NCBI GenBank assembly: GCA_023436225.1
Contig: JAEZKA010000033.1
Location: 1 to 64,000 of the forward strand
Direction of reading: 5' to 3'
From: Bacillota bacterium
Lineage (GTDB): Bacteria; Bacillota; Clostridia; Lachnospirales; Lachnospiraceae
DNA length: 64,000 nucleotides
Shown: one piece after another, positions 34,162 to 43,876 of the stretch
Layout: the number at the start of each line of letters is the position of its first letter
How positions within the stretch are numbered: position 1 is the stretch's first letter
The notes under the pieces: model-generated
Seen by the model: only the letters and a program-made list of their open reading frames with translations
What the model was told of the DNA's origin: nothing
The model's database searches: none
Position numbers and translations under genes: made by a program

Positions 34162-34956
34162 CTATGCAGTAACCGGTTGCTCGGATCTCTCAACTTCCTC
34201 ATGCTCGTCTATCTTATCCTGATATATCACTTCGGAGTCTGATCGTACTTGATTATCTCCTTTAATTTCAATATTCTGGACCCTACCGTCAAATATATGG
34301 ATTATCTTATCCGCATATTCAGCCAGCCTGCGATCATGAGTAACCATAACGATCGTCTGATGATTCGCCTTAGCCATCTCCTTAATCAGATCCATAACCT
34401 CCTTCGAAGTCTTTGAATCCAGATTACCGGTAGGCTCATCCGCAAAAACAATCTCGGGGTTACTTACAAAAGCCCTTGCGATACCGACTCTTTGCTGCTG
34501 TCCACCACTCATTTCCTTAGGCCTATGTCTCAGTCTCGGACCCAACCCCACCTTAACCAACATATCTTTAGCAAGCTTTTTCCTCCGTTTCGTTGGTATA
34601 CGTTTGAATACCAACGGCATTTCAACATTTTCAAGAGCCGTCATAGCATTCATTAGATTATAGGATTGGAAGACAAAGCCCAGATTATCCTGACGGAATT
34701 TAGCCAGCCCCTTTTCACTCATCTTATGAATATTCTTTCCCTTAATAATAATCTGGCCGGAGGTGAGCTTCTCTATTCCCGCCATCAAATTAAGTAAAGT
34801 AGACTTACCGGAACCGGATACACCATACAGACAACAGAATTCCCCTCGATTAATGGTAAAACTGACATCATCAACCGCACTGATCCGTTCCTTACCCATA
34901 CGGTAGATTTTCTTAACATTTTTAACTTCAATGATATTGTCATCTTTATTGTTCAT
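34162..34956 (-). CDS. ABC transporter ATPase, MacB/LolD type
   Basis: A 264-residue ATPase. Walker A is GVSGSGKST (about 43-51), the Q-loop is VFQSYNLM, the signature is MSGGQQQRVGIARA, and Walker B is EIVFADEPTGNLD. The C-terminal 40 residues are an acidic extension beyond the usual LolD length. It is the first gene of the operon ATPase - CARDB protein - small membrane protein - FtsX-type permease. Confidence 0.92.
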   Translation of the reverse strand: MNNKDDNIIEVKNVKKIYRMGKERISAVDDVSFTINRGEFCCLYGVSGSGKSTLLNLMAGIEKLTSGQIIIKGKNIHKMSEKGLAKFRQDNLGFVFQSYNLMNAMTALENVEMPLVFKRIPTKRRKKLAKDMLVKVGLGPRLRHRPKEMSGGQQQRVGIARAFVSNPEIVFADEPTGNLDSKTSKEVMDLIKEMAKANHQTIVMVTHDRRLAEYADKIIHIFDGRVQNIEIKGDNQVRSDSEVIYQDKIDEHEEVERSEQPVTA

Positions 34957-35188
34957 CTAATACCTTCCTTACTTCCCAGTCCGAATCAACTTTTTATCAT
35001 CAAATGATATCATGCTTCGCAAGCTATCTAATGTCTTGAATTAATATCCATGCTGCTGCATCTACTATGCAGCTTATATCGTTATAAGAACAGGGAGTCA
35101 TCGCTCTTCCATAATATACCCTTACGAATTCCTACCGCTGTTGCTCTACTATGTGAACCTATTTATCTTCATATTAATCCTACACTAT

Positions 35189-35220
35189 ATTTCTTAATAA
35201 TGACTATATAATTTCTTAAT
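35189..35220. promoter_or_regulatory. Paired 10-bp direct repeats, 22-bp period
   Basis: ATTTCTTAAT at 35189-35198 and again at 35211-35220, two helical turns apart, about 235 bp before the ABC ATPase start. This is the spacing of dimeric OmpR-family response-regulator sites. The rest of the 296-bp gap holds only a CTGCAT/ATGCAG stem near 35055. Confidence 0.4.
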
Positions 35221-35252
35221 TTTTCCTTACGATTTATCAGAGAACCCTTATT

Positions 35253-36437
35253 CTAACTCTTAATTTTCTTCTTCTGAAGCCGATGGTCAATAAATCGGAC
35301 AAATACAAGCTTTAAATAAGCCCCCACCGGAACAGCCAAAAGCATACCGAGAAATCCACCCAGCGCACTTCCGAAGATAATAGAGACAATGATAATAAGT
35401 GGATGGATTTTAATGGAACTACTCAGAAGCTTCGGTCCAATCAGATTGCCATCAATTGCTTGTACGATAAACAGCATTATCATAGAGATCATCCATGTCC
35501 TAAGGTCCTGATTAATCACACAAACCAATGAGGTACTGATATAGGCTACGATCGGACCGAAATAGGGTATCAGATTGCCGATTCCGGCCATAATTCCGAT
35601 GACTATGGCGAACTTTACTCCTGTAATTGATAATACTATGCTAATCAAAAACATCATTACAAAGGCATCGATCAGCTGCCCCCGGATATATCCGGAAAAC
35701 ACACGATCCAAATCTCCTGCCATCTTCTTCATCCTGTCATTTATCTCGTCAGGAAATAGTGCTTTGCATATCTTACGGATATAAGACACAAACATTCTTC
35801 CGTCAATCATAAAGTAAAAGCCGATGATAAAGCTGAAGATAAAGGTAGTGAAATATCCGGAGATATTGGTTATTGAGGTAAAGATCCCCTTAATAAATTC
35901 AGTGACATAATTCGTGATGTAGGTTGTAGCATCCTTTACATACTGCTCTAATTCCTGAGATCGTATATCCAGTGTGCCGAGCCGCTTAAGTATTGAAGCA
36001 TAGAAGCTGTTCCAGCCTGCCAGATACTCCTTTCCCAGCTCTGCCACATCATCCAGAGTGATAAACCGGATTTGGTCTGTAATCGTAAAAACAAGCAAAG
36101 AAATCAGACCCAGTACTGCAATTACTAAAAGTAATACAGAGGTAACTGCTGCCCAGGTCCGAGGCATAACTATTCGTTTAAAAAACCTGGTTGTTTTTAA
36201 TTTACGGTATCTGCATTCAAATATCTCTACAACCGGATCCATAAGGTAGGCAAAAACAAAACCAAATATTACTGGTTTACTTACCCTAACCAGCCAATGA
36301 AACCGCATCATCGTGCTTTTTAATATCATCGGTGCACTTTTGACAATCAGACTAAGTGAATAAATCACTACAACGGTGATTACTACATACAACGAAATCT
36401 GCAGATACTGCTTATTCAGTTTATCCTTCCACTTCAT
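35253..36437 (-). CDS. AI-2E family (PF01594) membrane protein
   Basis: A 394-residue protein with about seven or eight hydrophobic segments and a soluble loop at about 110-190. The family core GIMAGIGNLIPYFGPIVA and the preceding GYIRGQLIDAFVMMFLIS are clear. The family includes exporters implicated in autoinducer-2 release and Na+/H+ exchange, so a substrate cannot be assigned. It overlaps the preceding kinase-like gene by 4 bp (ATGA), so the two are translationally coupled. A basic C-terminus (DHRLQKKKIKS) faces the cytoplasm. Confidence 0.9.
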   Translation of the reverse strand: MKWKDKLNKQYLQISLYVVITVVVIYSLSLIVKSAPMILKSTMMRFHWLVRVSKPVIFGFVFAYLMDPVVEIFECRYRKLKTTRFFKRIVMPRTWAAVTSVLLLVIAVLGLISLLVFTITDQIRFITLDDVAELGKEYLAGWNSFYASILKRLGTLDIRSQELEQYVKDATTYITNYVTEFIKGIFTSITNISGYFTTFIFSFIIGFYFMIDGRMFVSYIRKICKALFPDEINDRMKKMAGDLDRVFSGYIRGQLIDAFVMMFLISIVLSITGVKFAIVIGIMAGIGNLIPYFGPIVAYISTSLVCVINQDLRTWMISMIMLFIVQAIDGNLIGPKLLSSSIKIHPLIIIVSIIFGSALGGFLGMLLAVPVGAYLKLVFVRFIDHRLQKKKIKS

Positions 36438-37069
36438 TTGGCAAAGCCCTGTTCCCTTTCTCCACTCTCCAGATACTGTACAATGCAGTCCACCGTACTA
36501 TCAATACCGATATAATCGCTTCGAAGAGACAGGTGATAATTCTCAGCTCTGCCCCATTTCTCGCTGGCATGATAATTATAATAATTAGCCCTCCGGCGAT
36601 CCGTTCGAAGAATTTCTTCTTCCGCTTTGTTCTCTTTCAGATGATATTGATCGATTGCACGTTTCTTTCGGGCTTCAAGGTCAGCCCAAATAAAGATATT
36701 TACTACATTAATAAAATCTCTGAGTACATAGTCTGCACAACGACCAACTATTACGCAGGGCCCTTCCTCCGCTACCTTCCGAATCACATTTGATTGGGCA
36801 AGATATAACTGATCATCCAGAGAAAGATGAGTAAAGCCGATATCCTGATTGCCATAGGCATTCATACCCATTGCAAGGGAGTACAGAAGACTGTTGGAAG
36901 CTTTCTTCTCTGCATTCTCGAAGGCTGCCTCTGCAAATCCGCTTTCCTTAGCTGCTCTGGATATTAACTCGTTATCGTAATATGGAAGTCCTAGCTTCTT
37001 CGCCAGCTTTGATCCGATTTCTCGTCCACCACTGCCAAACTGCCTACTAATTGTAATTATTTTATTCAT
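36434..37069 (-). CDS. Cytidylate kinase-like family protein
   Basis: A 211-residue P-loop protein. The N-terminus ITISRQFGSGGREIG is the variant P-loop of the cytidylate-kinase-like family (PF13189), followed by KLGLPYYDNELI and the CVIVGRCADYVL segment. Such proteins are common in Clostridia and are distinct from the true Cmk. A nucleoside-monophosphate kinase role is likely but not proven. GGAGTGA precedes the ATG. Confidence 0.88.
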   Translation of the reverse strand: MNKIITISRQFGSGGREIGSKLAKKLGLPYYDNELISRAAKESGFAEAAFENAEKKASNSLLYSLAMGMNAYGNQDIGFTHLSLDDQLYLAQSNVIRKVAEEGPCVIVGRCADYVLRDFINVVNIFIWADLEARKKRAIDQYHLKENKAEEEILRTDRRRANYYNYHASEKWGRAENYHLSLRSDYIGIDSTVDCIVQYLESGEREQGFAK

Positions 37070-37203
37070 AAAATCACTCCATTCTATCCATATTTACTTT
37101 GGAATTCTATATCCTATATTATAAATACAGTATACCATATTTACCCTGTTCATAGAAGGTATTTTCCTAAGATTTTCAAGTCAATTCCGATATTGCGAAT
37201 ATT

Positions 37204-39762
37204 TTATATTAAGAGGATGAATTTTAGGTAAAGTCTCTTCGGCAGCGGTAAATTCTCCATAAGCTCATGATAGAGAGAATCTCTGGCCTTTAGTAACTGC
37301 ATTAACTCCTCATCTGAAATCCTGCTCTTGCTAAATCGAGCCTTACGTGCAATCTCCATAAATTGCTCCAGATTATTTTCTGTTATATAGTTAAAATGCT
37401 CCTTTACATACGCTTCGCTCTCCTCTAGAAGCGCTGCCTTTCCCGGCAAGCCACTTCCGATTCTGATCATTTTTTGAAGCTCACTGTAGCAGAAGATAGC
37501 TCTCTTATTGCTGTTTTGCGAATATCTGGCCTTCTTCGTCATACTCATACGGTAGAACAGGAGCAGGAGCAGCACCAGCAGGATACCACCTAAAACCAGG
37601 AAAAGAAATAAGTGATCAGACCGGGCGAGGCTTCTATTTACCTCCGTCCGCTCACTACCATTATGTTCTTCCCTCATCGGCTGCTCCATATGCGGAAGCT
37701 CTGGCTCAGGTGTCGGCTCTGTTTCAGTTTCCTCGAGGCTTTTTAAAATATTGCCATTCTCAATAATATCGCTGAATTCTTCCATATCAACCACCACTGA
37801 ATCATTATAGTCAACGATAGAGCCTGGAGTGAATTCCACCGGTACCCAGCCACAATTATCAAAATAAACCTCCACCCAAGCATGAGCATTATAATCCATA
37901 ACATTCACTTCGGATTGGGTAACTATGCTTGACATTGCTGAAGTATTCGTATACCTTGTTGTTTCCTGTGAGCCTGCACTCCGGTAGATGGCTTCTGATC
38001 CAACGGCATAACCTTCAATATATCTGGCAGGTACACCGAGCGTGCGAAGCATCAAGGTTGCCGCCGAGGCATAGTGAGCACAGTACCCTACTTTATTCTC
38101 ATATACAAAATACTCTACAAAATCCTTTCCCTTTGGCAGCTTGCCCGGAGTAAGTGAGTACTGGGTATTCTGATGCAGATAATTCTTCACATATTCAATC
38201 TTCTCTGTGATACTCCCTGTTCTAGTCTTTACCCTGTCAGGTGCAAAATCCCTCTTTATATTTATTAAACCTTCCTCTGGAAGTATAGTATAAGCCCGAT
38301 GAACATACTCCCGATATAGCTTCTCATAATCTGTATAATCCTTAAGCTTCTCTATTAGGCTTTCATTAAAGGTAGAATTATTCAGTAAGAATATATTATA
38401 GTAATATGGTATTTCGTAGTTATCTTCCCTGATCGTCGGAGCAGCATATAGATCCTCCTCGTATAATATATTACTTAAAGCACCGTAGTCTGTAAAATAA
38501 GGGGCATACAAATACTTTTTATTTGCTCCTCTGTATTCCACCTTCATCTTACCCTGATCCATACTGTATTCATACCAGCCTGCTTCCTCTGCGGAAGGCA
38601 CATTCGCTTCTCTCTCGTTAGCAATAAGATCTTCTAAGAAGCTATTCATTTGGTTGACAGGTAAAAAGAGTTCAAGGGGCAGACGTTGCAAAAGCCTTTC
38701 GTATTCCTCCTGCATCGCTTGAGAATGCTTCTCCCATCGATCCCCGGTGTATACACTTCCCACATATCCCTTGAGATAAATCCCCTCGTCAATGGATCCA
38801 ATCGGTGCCGTTATTATAAGATGTTTGGTATTCTGATATTGCACCTGACCCGTCTTACCTAAATCTCCTCCGTTTAAACCGGTGGAAGTTCCTTTTCTGG
38901 AAAACAACTTAATATCCGAAAGCCTTTCACTGAACTCTTCTATAGAAAAATCGTTCATCGCAGATTGTATTTCCGATTTTACCTCTTTGATTTGAACCAA
39001 ATTCTCGTAGTCCTCTCTGCTAACAAATAATTTGATAACAAAGAAAATAAAAAGACTAATCAGACTAAGTCCTATTGCGGAGCGGCTGCTGATCCGATGC
39101 AGTAGCATCTTCTGCTGACCTTCCATGCTGTGATTATAATTATATCCGGATCGGAATAGATAAAGAAGACTCACTGCATATGCGATCAGATAGCCTTCAG
39201 AAGGAATTGTCCCCAGCGCAAAGCAGGCACTTGCGGGAAGAAACATGATGATCCCTACAAAGCCTACCATGACATTACGAACCACTGCCAGGGAGAGAAG
39301 GCCGATGACAGGAATTAAAATCATAATAAGAAGTAATGTGGTGTCCGCTTCCGTTGTGGAATAATCTGCTTCAAATACCAAAAGCTCTGTTCCGTAATAG
39401 ACAGAGATGCGCTGAAGAACCAGATTCTCCACAATATAGAAGCCATTCAGAATAGCAGACAGCCGACTGTAAAAGAACAATCCATAACATAGAACACTAA
39501 AGAACAGCTTCACCAGACCATAAGGAGAATGGAGGCAAATGAAATAAAAGAGAGTAGTGAAAGCAAGTATCGCTCCATTAACCTGCATAGCATTGCATGG
39601 GATACCTATGTTCTGGATGATCATAGAGATACCACTCCAGCTCCCGATAGCAATTACTAGAAATTGAAACAGTCTTGTGGTCACAGAAAAAGCAGTCTTC
39701 TTTTCATCTATGATAAAAAAGGTATTATCCATGATAATACCATCCTCATAATCCTGGTACAT
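37204..39762 (-). CDS. Transglutaminase-like membrane protein (TgpA type)
   Basis: An 852-residue protein. The first about 230 residues form six or more membrane spans, followed by a large extracellular part. A transglutaminase-like cysteine-protease domain lies at about 510-630: Cys in KVGYCAHYASAATLMLRTLGVPAR, His in YNAHAWVEVYF, then GWVPVEFTPG, where an acidic Glu replaces the usual Asp. A span at about 720-740 and a cytoplasmic DUF4129-like tail complete it. It lies 15 bp after the DUF58 gene in a MoxR-DUF58-transglutaminase operon, a set linked to envelope protein assembly. The ATG at 39762 is used; 39732 is an alternative. Confidence 0.88.
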   Translation of the reverse strand: MYQDYEDGIIMDNTFFIIDEKKTAFSVTTRLFQFLVIAIGSWSGISMIIQNIGIPCNAMQVNGAILAFTTLFYFICLHSPYGLVKLFFSVLCYGLFFYSRLSAILNGFYIVENLVLQRISVYYGTELLVFEADYSTTEADTTLLLIMILIPVIGLLSLAVVRNVMVGFVGIIMFLPASACFALGTIPSEGYLIAYAVSLLYLFRSGYNYNHSMEGQQKMLLHRISSRSAIGLSLISLFIFFVIKLFVSREDYENLVQIKEVKSEIQSAMNDFSIEEFSERLSDIKLFSRKGTSTGLNGGDLGKTGQVQYQNTKHLIITAPIGSIDEGIYLKGYVGSVYTGDRWEKHSQAMQEEYERLLQRLPLELFLPVNQMNSFLEDLIANEREANVPSAEEAGWYEYSMDQGKMKVEYRGANKKYLYAPYFTDYGALSNILYEEDLYAAPTIREDNYEIPYYYNIFLLNNSTFNESLIEKLKDYTDYEKLYREYVHRAYTILPEEGLINIKRDFAPDRVKTRTGSITEKIEYVKNYLHQNTQYSLTPGKLPKGKDFVEYFVYENKVGYCAHYASAATLMLRTLGVPARYIEGYAVGSEAIYRSAGSQETTRYTNTSAMSSIVTQSEVNVMDYNAHAWVEVYFDNCGWVPVEFTPGSIVDYNDSVVVDMEEFSDIIENGNILKSLEETETEPTPEPELPHMEQPMREEHNGSERTEVNRSLARSDHLFLFLVLGGILLVLLLLLFYRMSMTKKARYSQNSNKRAIFCYSELQKMIRIGSGLPGKAALLEESEAYVKEHFNYITENNLEQFMEIARKARFSKSRISDEELMQLLKARDSLYHELMENLPLPKRLYLKFILLI

Positions 39763-39777
39763 GCAAACACAACCTTT

Positions 39778-40995
39778 CTAATCCAGCCTTAATTGTTCCA
39801 TATCCCGCTGTACATGGTGGGTGTCAATCAAATGATAAGTAATGCCAGATTCGCCGGAACGTACAATAACCTCGTTCGGATAATACTTCGACCCGGGGCG
39901 GCTATCAATCTCGCCTAGATAGATTACCTGTCTGGACATAGCTTTTATTAAGGATAAGGCTTCCGTTCGTTTTCTGGGTTGCTCTCCAGTGATAAAAATC
40001 AGATTGGAATACTGCTCTTTGGGATGCTCAGATTCATAGGTAGCAAGCACATCCGTAGCAGAGACATATGGCATTACATGGAGTAAGCCGTCTACTACCT
40101 CAAACAGATCCTTTTCCTTAGATACCCGAACTCTAGTACAAGCTCCGTGTTGCTCATCATACCAGGTAAAATAATGCATTTGTCCGGCCATCAGAAGGGT
40201 ATAGGACAAAGAAAGAGCACATTCCAGAATGGAATCCATGAAGATCATCCGATTGATATCCGTAGGTATACTTAGATCAACAAATAGTAAGATGGAGCAG
40301 TTTAAGGGTTCGCTAAATTCCTTGATCATTAATTGATTTTGCTTCCTGCTAAGCTTCCAGTGAATTCTCTGTTGTCTGTCTCCTTCTCGATACTCTCTGA
40401 TTGAAAACACCTCTGAAGGATCATCTCCGCTCTTAACCATCGAATAGAAATCACTCTCCACCATCCCTGTATGAAGACTCGCGAGTAGTATCTGAGGCAG
40501 CTCATAATACGCCGGAAGAATGGCAATCGTTAATTGAGTCTTTTTCTTCTTCCTCAATGATAATAGCTTAAGATAGTCATAAATTCTAACATAGTCTAAA
40601 GACACCGCTAGATTACCGGCATACTCAGAATACAGATTACAGATAACGGAGGACTTCGTATTCGCATCCACACAGACCACATAATCTTTCCTGTATTTCT
40701 GCTTAGAATAAGAGTTCTTATAAGTTAGAGAAAGCTTAATACGTGACACCGGAAACACGGTAGGATTATCAATCTGTATAGAAATCGGAACGACTTCCCC
40801 CTTCTTGGCCACGTGAATAACCGATACCAGATCAACCTCTAGCCTGCCATAAACATAACTGAGTAATGCAAACAGAAAGAACGGAATTGCCATTATAGTT
40901 AGAAAAACAATCGTCATATAATAGGTATTATACAAGATCGATAATAATCCAACGGCTACCAGTGCCACCAGGTATTTTATTAAATTACTCAGCAT
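39778..40995 (-). CDS. DUF58 domain protein
   Basis: A 405-residue protein with two N-terminal membrane spans (about 7-50), a beta-rich middle, and the DUF58 signature REYREGDRQQRIHWKLSRKQNQLMIKEF (residues about 200-227). A vWA-like region follows (SILLFVDLS, a degenerate metal site). DUF58 proteins work with MoxR ATPases. GGTGG precedes the ATG; the moxR stop is 29 bp upstream. Confidence 0.9.
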   Translation of the reverse strand: MLSNLIKYLVALVAVGLLSILYNTYYMTIVFLTIMAIPFFLFALLSYVYGRLEVDLVSVIHVAKKGEVVPISIQIDNPTVFPVSRIKLSLTYKNSYSKQKYRKDYVVCVDANTKSSVICNLYSEYAGNLAVSLDYVRIYDYLKLLSLRKKKKTQLTIAILPAYYELPQILLASLHTGMVESDFYSMVKSGDDPSEVFSIREYREGDRQQRIHWKLSRKQNQLMIKEFSEPLNCSILLFVDLSIPTDINRMIFMDSILECALSLSYTLLMAGQMHYFTWYDEQHGACTRVRVSKEKDLFEVVDGLLHVMPYVSATDVLATYESEHPKEQYSNLIFITGEQPRKRTEALSLIKAMSRQVIYLGEIDSRPGSKYYPNEVIVRSGESGITYHLIDTHHVQRDMEQLRLD

Positions 40996-41024
40996 GATAC
41001 CACCCGTGCCTTTCTGTTTCGCTT

Positions 41025-41978
41025 CTAGGTTTCCTTTGCAATAATTCTGGGTGCCTTGACCATTCGCAGGATATCCTCCAAAAGGTTGTCCACTGTAACA
41101 TTATTAACACGTGCCTTTGGCTTTAAAATGATTCGGTGAGCCGCGACATCCTTGAAAACATATTGTACATCCGAAGGAATCACATAATCTCTTCGATTGA
41201 GAAAGGCGATTGCCTTTACCATATTCATCGTAGCAAGTGAGCCTCTTGGACTAACCCCAAGCTCGATTAAGGGATTTTCTCTTGTTTGCTCCACTAAAAG
41301 GGTAATATACTCATAGATTGCATCGTGGATAAATACTTCCTCTACCAGATTCTGCATGATCAGAATATCTTCCTTCTCAACCACCTTAACCACCTTAGAA
41401 AGTGGATTAGAGTTCTGTCGTTCCTTTAAAATACCTATCTCACTCTTTCGATCAGGGTACCCCATAGAAAGTCGTATCATAAAACGATCCAGCTGGGATT
41501 CCGGAAGCATCTGTGTACCTACGGAACCGATGGGATTCTGGGTAGCCATAACAACAAAGGGTTGGGGTACCTCTCTTGTGACACTGTCCACCGTCACCCT
41601 CCCCTCCTCCATAACCTCCAAAAGTGCAGATTGGGTCTTAGAGGAGGTTCGATTGATCTCATCCGCCAGAAACAGATTACACATAATTGCTCCTGGTTTG
41701 TATTGATATCCATCACCATTATTGTTCAGCAAATGAAAGCCAACCACATCAGTAGGTAGTACATCCGGTGTGAATTGGAGACGATGATGCTCCAGTGCCA
41801 TTGCCTTGGAGAAGGCTAACGCCAAAGTGGTCTTACCTACCCCTGGAAAATCCTCTATGAGAATATGCCCCTTAGCCAATATAGCAGTAAGTACCTTCTC
41901 TATAATAATCCTCTTACCGATTACCACCTTATTAACCTCGTCCATAATTTGTATCGCTTTTCCGTTATATGGGATCAT
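41025..41978 (-). CDS. MoxR-type AAA+ ATPase
   Basis: A 317-residue chaperone-like ATPase. Walker A is FPGVGKTTLA (about 40-49), Walker B is LFLADEINR (about 105-113), sensor 1 is VMATQNPIGSVGTQMLPESQLDRFM, and the C-terminal lid is present. MoxR proteins help insert cofactors or assemble vWA-containing complexes. It is the first gene of the operon with DUF58 and transglutaminase partners. GGAAGGAG precedes the ATG. An extended -10, TGTTATAAT, lies at 42079-42087 on the minus strand. Confidence 0.93.
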   Translation of the reverse strand: MIPYNGKAIQIMDEVNKVVIGKRIIIEKVLTAILAKGHILIEDFPGVGKTTLALAFSKAMALEHHRLQFTPDVLPTDVVGFHLLNNNGDGYQYKPGAIMCNLFLADEINRTSSKTQSALLEVMEEGRVTVDSVTREVPQPFVVMATQNPIGSVGTQMLPESQLDRFMIRLSMGYPDRKSEIGILKERQNSNPLSKVVKVVEKEDILIMQNLVEEVFIHDAIYEYITLLVEQTRENPLIELGVSPRGSLATMNMVKAIAFLNRRDYVIPSDVQYVFKDVAAHRIILKPKARVNNVTVDNLLEDILRMVKAPRIIAKET

Positions 41979-42159
41979 GTTGCTTGCTCCTTCCTATCTA
42001 CTCCGATTATTATTATTCATGACAGATAGTTCGCTAAGTATGATTTATCATTTTCGCAAATGTGTTAATTTCTTGTTTATTATAACATAAATTTACTGAA
42101 TTACAATTATTGTTAGTACACATTGTTTCGTAATATTTTGTGAACTGAAGGCTTATGTA

Positions 42160-42187
42160 TTGACTTATCCCACAAATCGTATAAAAT
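42160..42187 (+). promoter_or_regulatory. Promoter of the foldase gene
   Basis: TTGACT (42160-42165), 16-bp spacer, TAAAAT (42182-42187). It lies about 34 bp before the GTG start. Confidence 0.65.
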
Positions 42188-42220
42188 TATCTTCATGAGA
42201 ATACTATGGAGGTAGCAAAG

Positions 42221-43324
42221 GTGAACAAATCAAAGAGAATAAAAAGAGCCGAGGTAGAAACCAACGGACATGACAAAGGCAAAGAAAAGATAATCGGTAC
42301 AAAGTCTTTATTGATCGCATCGATCGTATTTGTAGTTATTTTAATAGGTGCATTAGTATTCGACCAGTTATATGAGAGAACTTTGTTGACGGTTGATGGG
42401 GAAAAATATCATTTAGATGACTTATCCTATTATATCTATAATACAGAATATCAGTATGATTATTATGACCAGATGTTCGGAGGCAGCGGCTCCTATTGGA
42501 ATATGTCCGCCGATGAGAGTGGTACTACAATGAGAGATATCGCGAAACAAGATGCTCTCGACACAGCAGTTTACAACGAGGTACTCTACAATGAAGCGAT
42601 AGCAGAAGGCTATGCACTGACAGAGGAAGAGAAGACATCGATTGATACCAATGCAGCTACTCTGTTGGAGAACATGACCGAAGGGACCATTCAGAATGGT
42701 AACTTTACAAAGGCTTCTTTGGTCGAATCCCTTGGTAAGACAACCTTAGTATCCAGATACCGTCAGGATAAGATTGATGCCCTGGCTATCGATGATGCGG
42801 CTATTACAGCTGAAATATCCCGCGACGAATATAGACAATATGATATCGAATACCTATTTACTTCAAATAAGACAACGGATGCAGAAGGCAAATCAATTGA
42901 TATGACCGCTGAAGAAAAAGCAGCTGCTTTGGCAACGCTAAATACCTACTATGAAAAAGCAAAAGCTACAGAGGATTGGTCAACTCTTCTTCCCGAGGAT
43001 GAGAAGGTTGTATCCTATCGCACCTATGATTTTATTGAATCCGATACCACCTTTGATGATGATTTCAAGAAACAGATTATGGCAATGGAGAATGGTGCGA
43101 TTGGTGAGGTGCATGAGACTGACACCGGATATTATGTAGTCCGTATGATTAACAACAATTCCTCTGAAAGCTATGATACCGCTGTTGAGGATGCCATCAC
43201 TGATGCAGAAAATGAAGGCTTTGATACATTATACGAGGAAATCTTAGCCAAGCATGAATTCAAAATTAACGATTCTGCTCTGAAATCCTTGAATATGGGA
43301 AGCACCATCCTGTCAAAATATTAA
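42221..43324 (+). CDS. PrsA/SurA-like membrane-anchored foldase
   Basis: A 367-residue extracytoplasmic protein with a basic cytoplasmic head, one N-terminal membrane span (about 31-53) and no lipobox. A SurA-N-like helical region follows (about 85-190), then a parvulin-like peptidyl-prolyl isomerase region (about 190-310, DIEYLFTS and GAIGEVHETDTGYYVVRM). It probably aids folding of exported proteins. I chose the GTG at 42221: GGAGGT at 42208-42213 lies seven bases before it, while the ATG at 42206 lies inside that site. Confidence 0.8.
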   Translation: MNKSKRIKRAEVETNGHDKGKEKIIGTKSLLIASIVFVVILIGALVFDQLYERTLLTVDGEKYHLDDLSYYIYNTEYQYDYYDQMFGGSGSYWNMSADESGTTMRDIAKQDALDTAVYNEVLYNEAIAEGYALTEEEKTSIDTNAATLLENMTEGTIQNGNFTKASLVESLGKTTLVSRYRQDKIDALAIDDAAITAEISRDEYRQYDIEYLFTSNKTTDAEGKSIDMTAEEKAAALATLNTYYEKAKATEDWSTLLPEDEKVVSYRTYDFIESDTTFDDDFKKQIMAMENGAIGEVHETDTGYYVVRMINNNSSESYDTAVEDAITDAENEGFDTLYEEILAKHEFKINDSALKSLNMGSTILSKY

Positions 43325-43485
43325 AATAATAAATGGTTTTTATTAAAGCAAAAATTCACTGGAACGAACTCCGTGTTCATCCAGGTATTTATGAAGCATT
43401 TGCTGCAAAAGTAAGGCACGTAAATGTGAATAATATTCTTCTTTCTAGCAATAATATAGTTGATTATTTTAGAAAGGAGATAACC

Positions 43486-43647
43486 ATGGCAAATAATAAG
43501 AATAATAGCAGTTCAAAAAACAGCACTTCGAATTCAAGCAAAAACAACACAAGTAATTCCAGTAAGAATAAGTCTGGTGGCTCAATGAAAGATGTCACTC
43601 ATATGCCGGACAACCGTCCTGCACGTAGCGGCCCCGGTGGGGAATAA
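43486..43647 (+). CDS. 53-residue Asn/Ser/Lys-rich peptide
   Basis: A tiny frame with a very good ribosome site (AGAAAGGAGATAACC) before ATG 43486. The first 30 residues are almost only Asn, Ser, Lys and Thr in a degenerate repeat (SSKN-STSN); the tail is MKDVTHMPDNRPARSGPGGE. The longer reading frame to 43333 has no ribosome site and is not used. I do not recognise a family. Its size, polarity and lack of hydrophobic residues recall small spore or nucleic-acid-binding proteins, but that is only a likeness. A clean terminator follows. Confidence 0.65.
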   Translation: MANNKNNSSSKNSTSNSSKNNTSNSSKNKSGGSMKDVTHMPDNRPARSGPGGE

Positions 43648-43682
43648 ACTTAATATTTAGCCTTTCACGGCTCATTGCAATT

Positions 43683-43723
43683 GCACCTGCAAATCCATAT
43701 ATGGAAATGCGGGTGCTTTTTTT
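43683..43723 (+). terminator. Terminator after the Asn/Ser-rich gene
   Basis: GCACCTGCA (43683-43691) pairs with TGCGGGTGC (43708-43716), with an inner TCCATATATGGA, followed by seven T. Confidence 0.85.
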
Positions 43724-43794
43724 CCAAAAAAAATCAGCAAATATATTCCTTCCCGTTGATGGAATATAGACCTAGTAGTATTTTAAAAATATTG

Positions 43795-43803
43795 TGATAT
43801 AAT
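43795..43803 (+). promoter_or_regulatory. Extended -10 promoter of trkA
   Basis: TGATATAAT (43795-43803) with no clear -35. Start near 43810. The leader includes a three-codon frame (ATG AGT GTC TGA, 43835-43846) behind AAAGGAG. Confidence 0.55.
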
Positions 43804-43876
43804 GAAGCTATTATATTGCAAAGGAGTAATATTAATGAGTGTCTGATAAGCATTCATTAATCATGTATGTTAAGCC

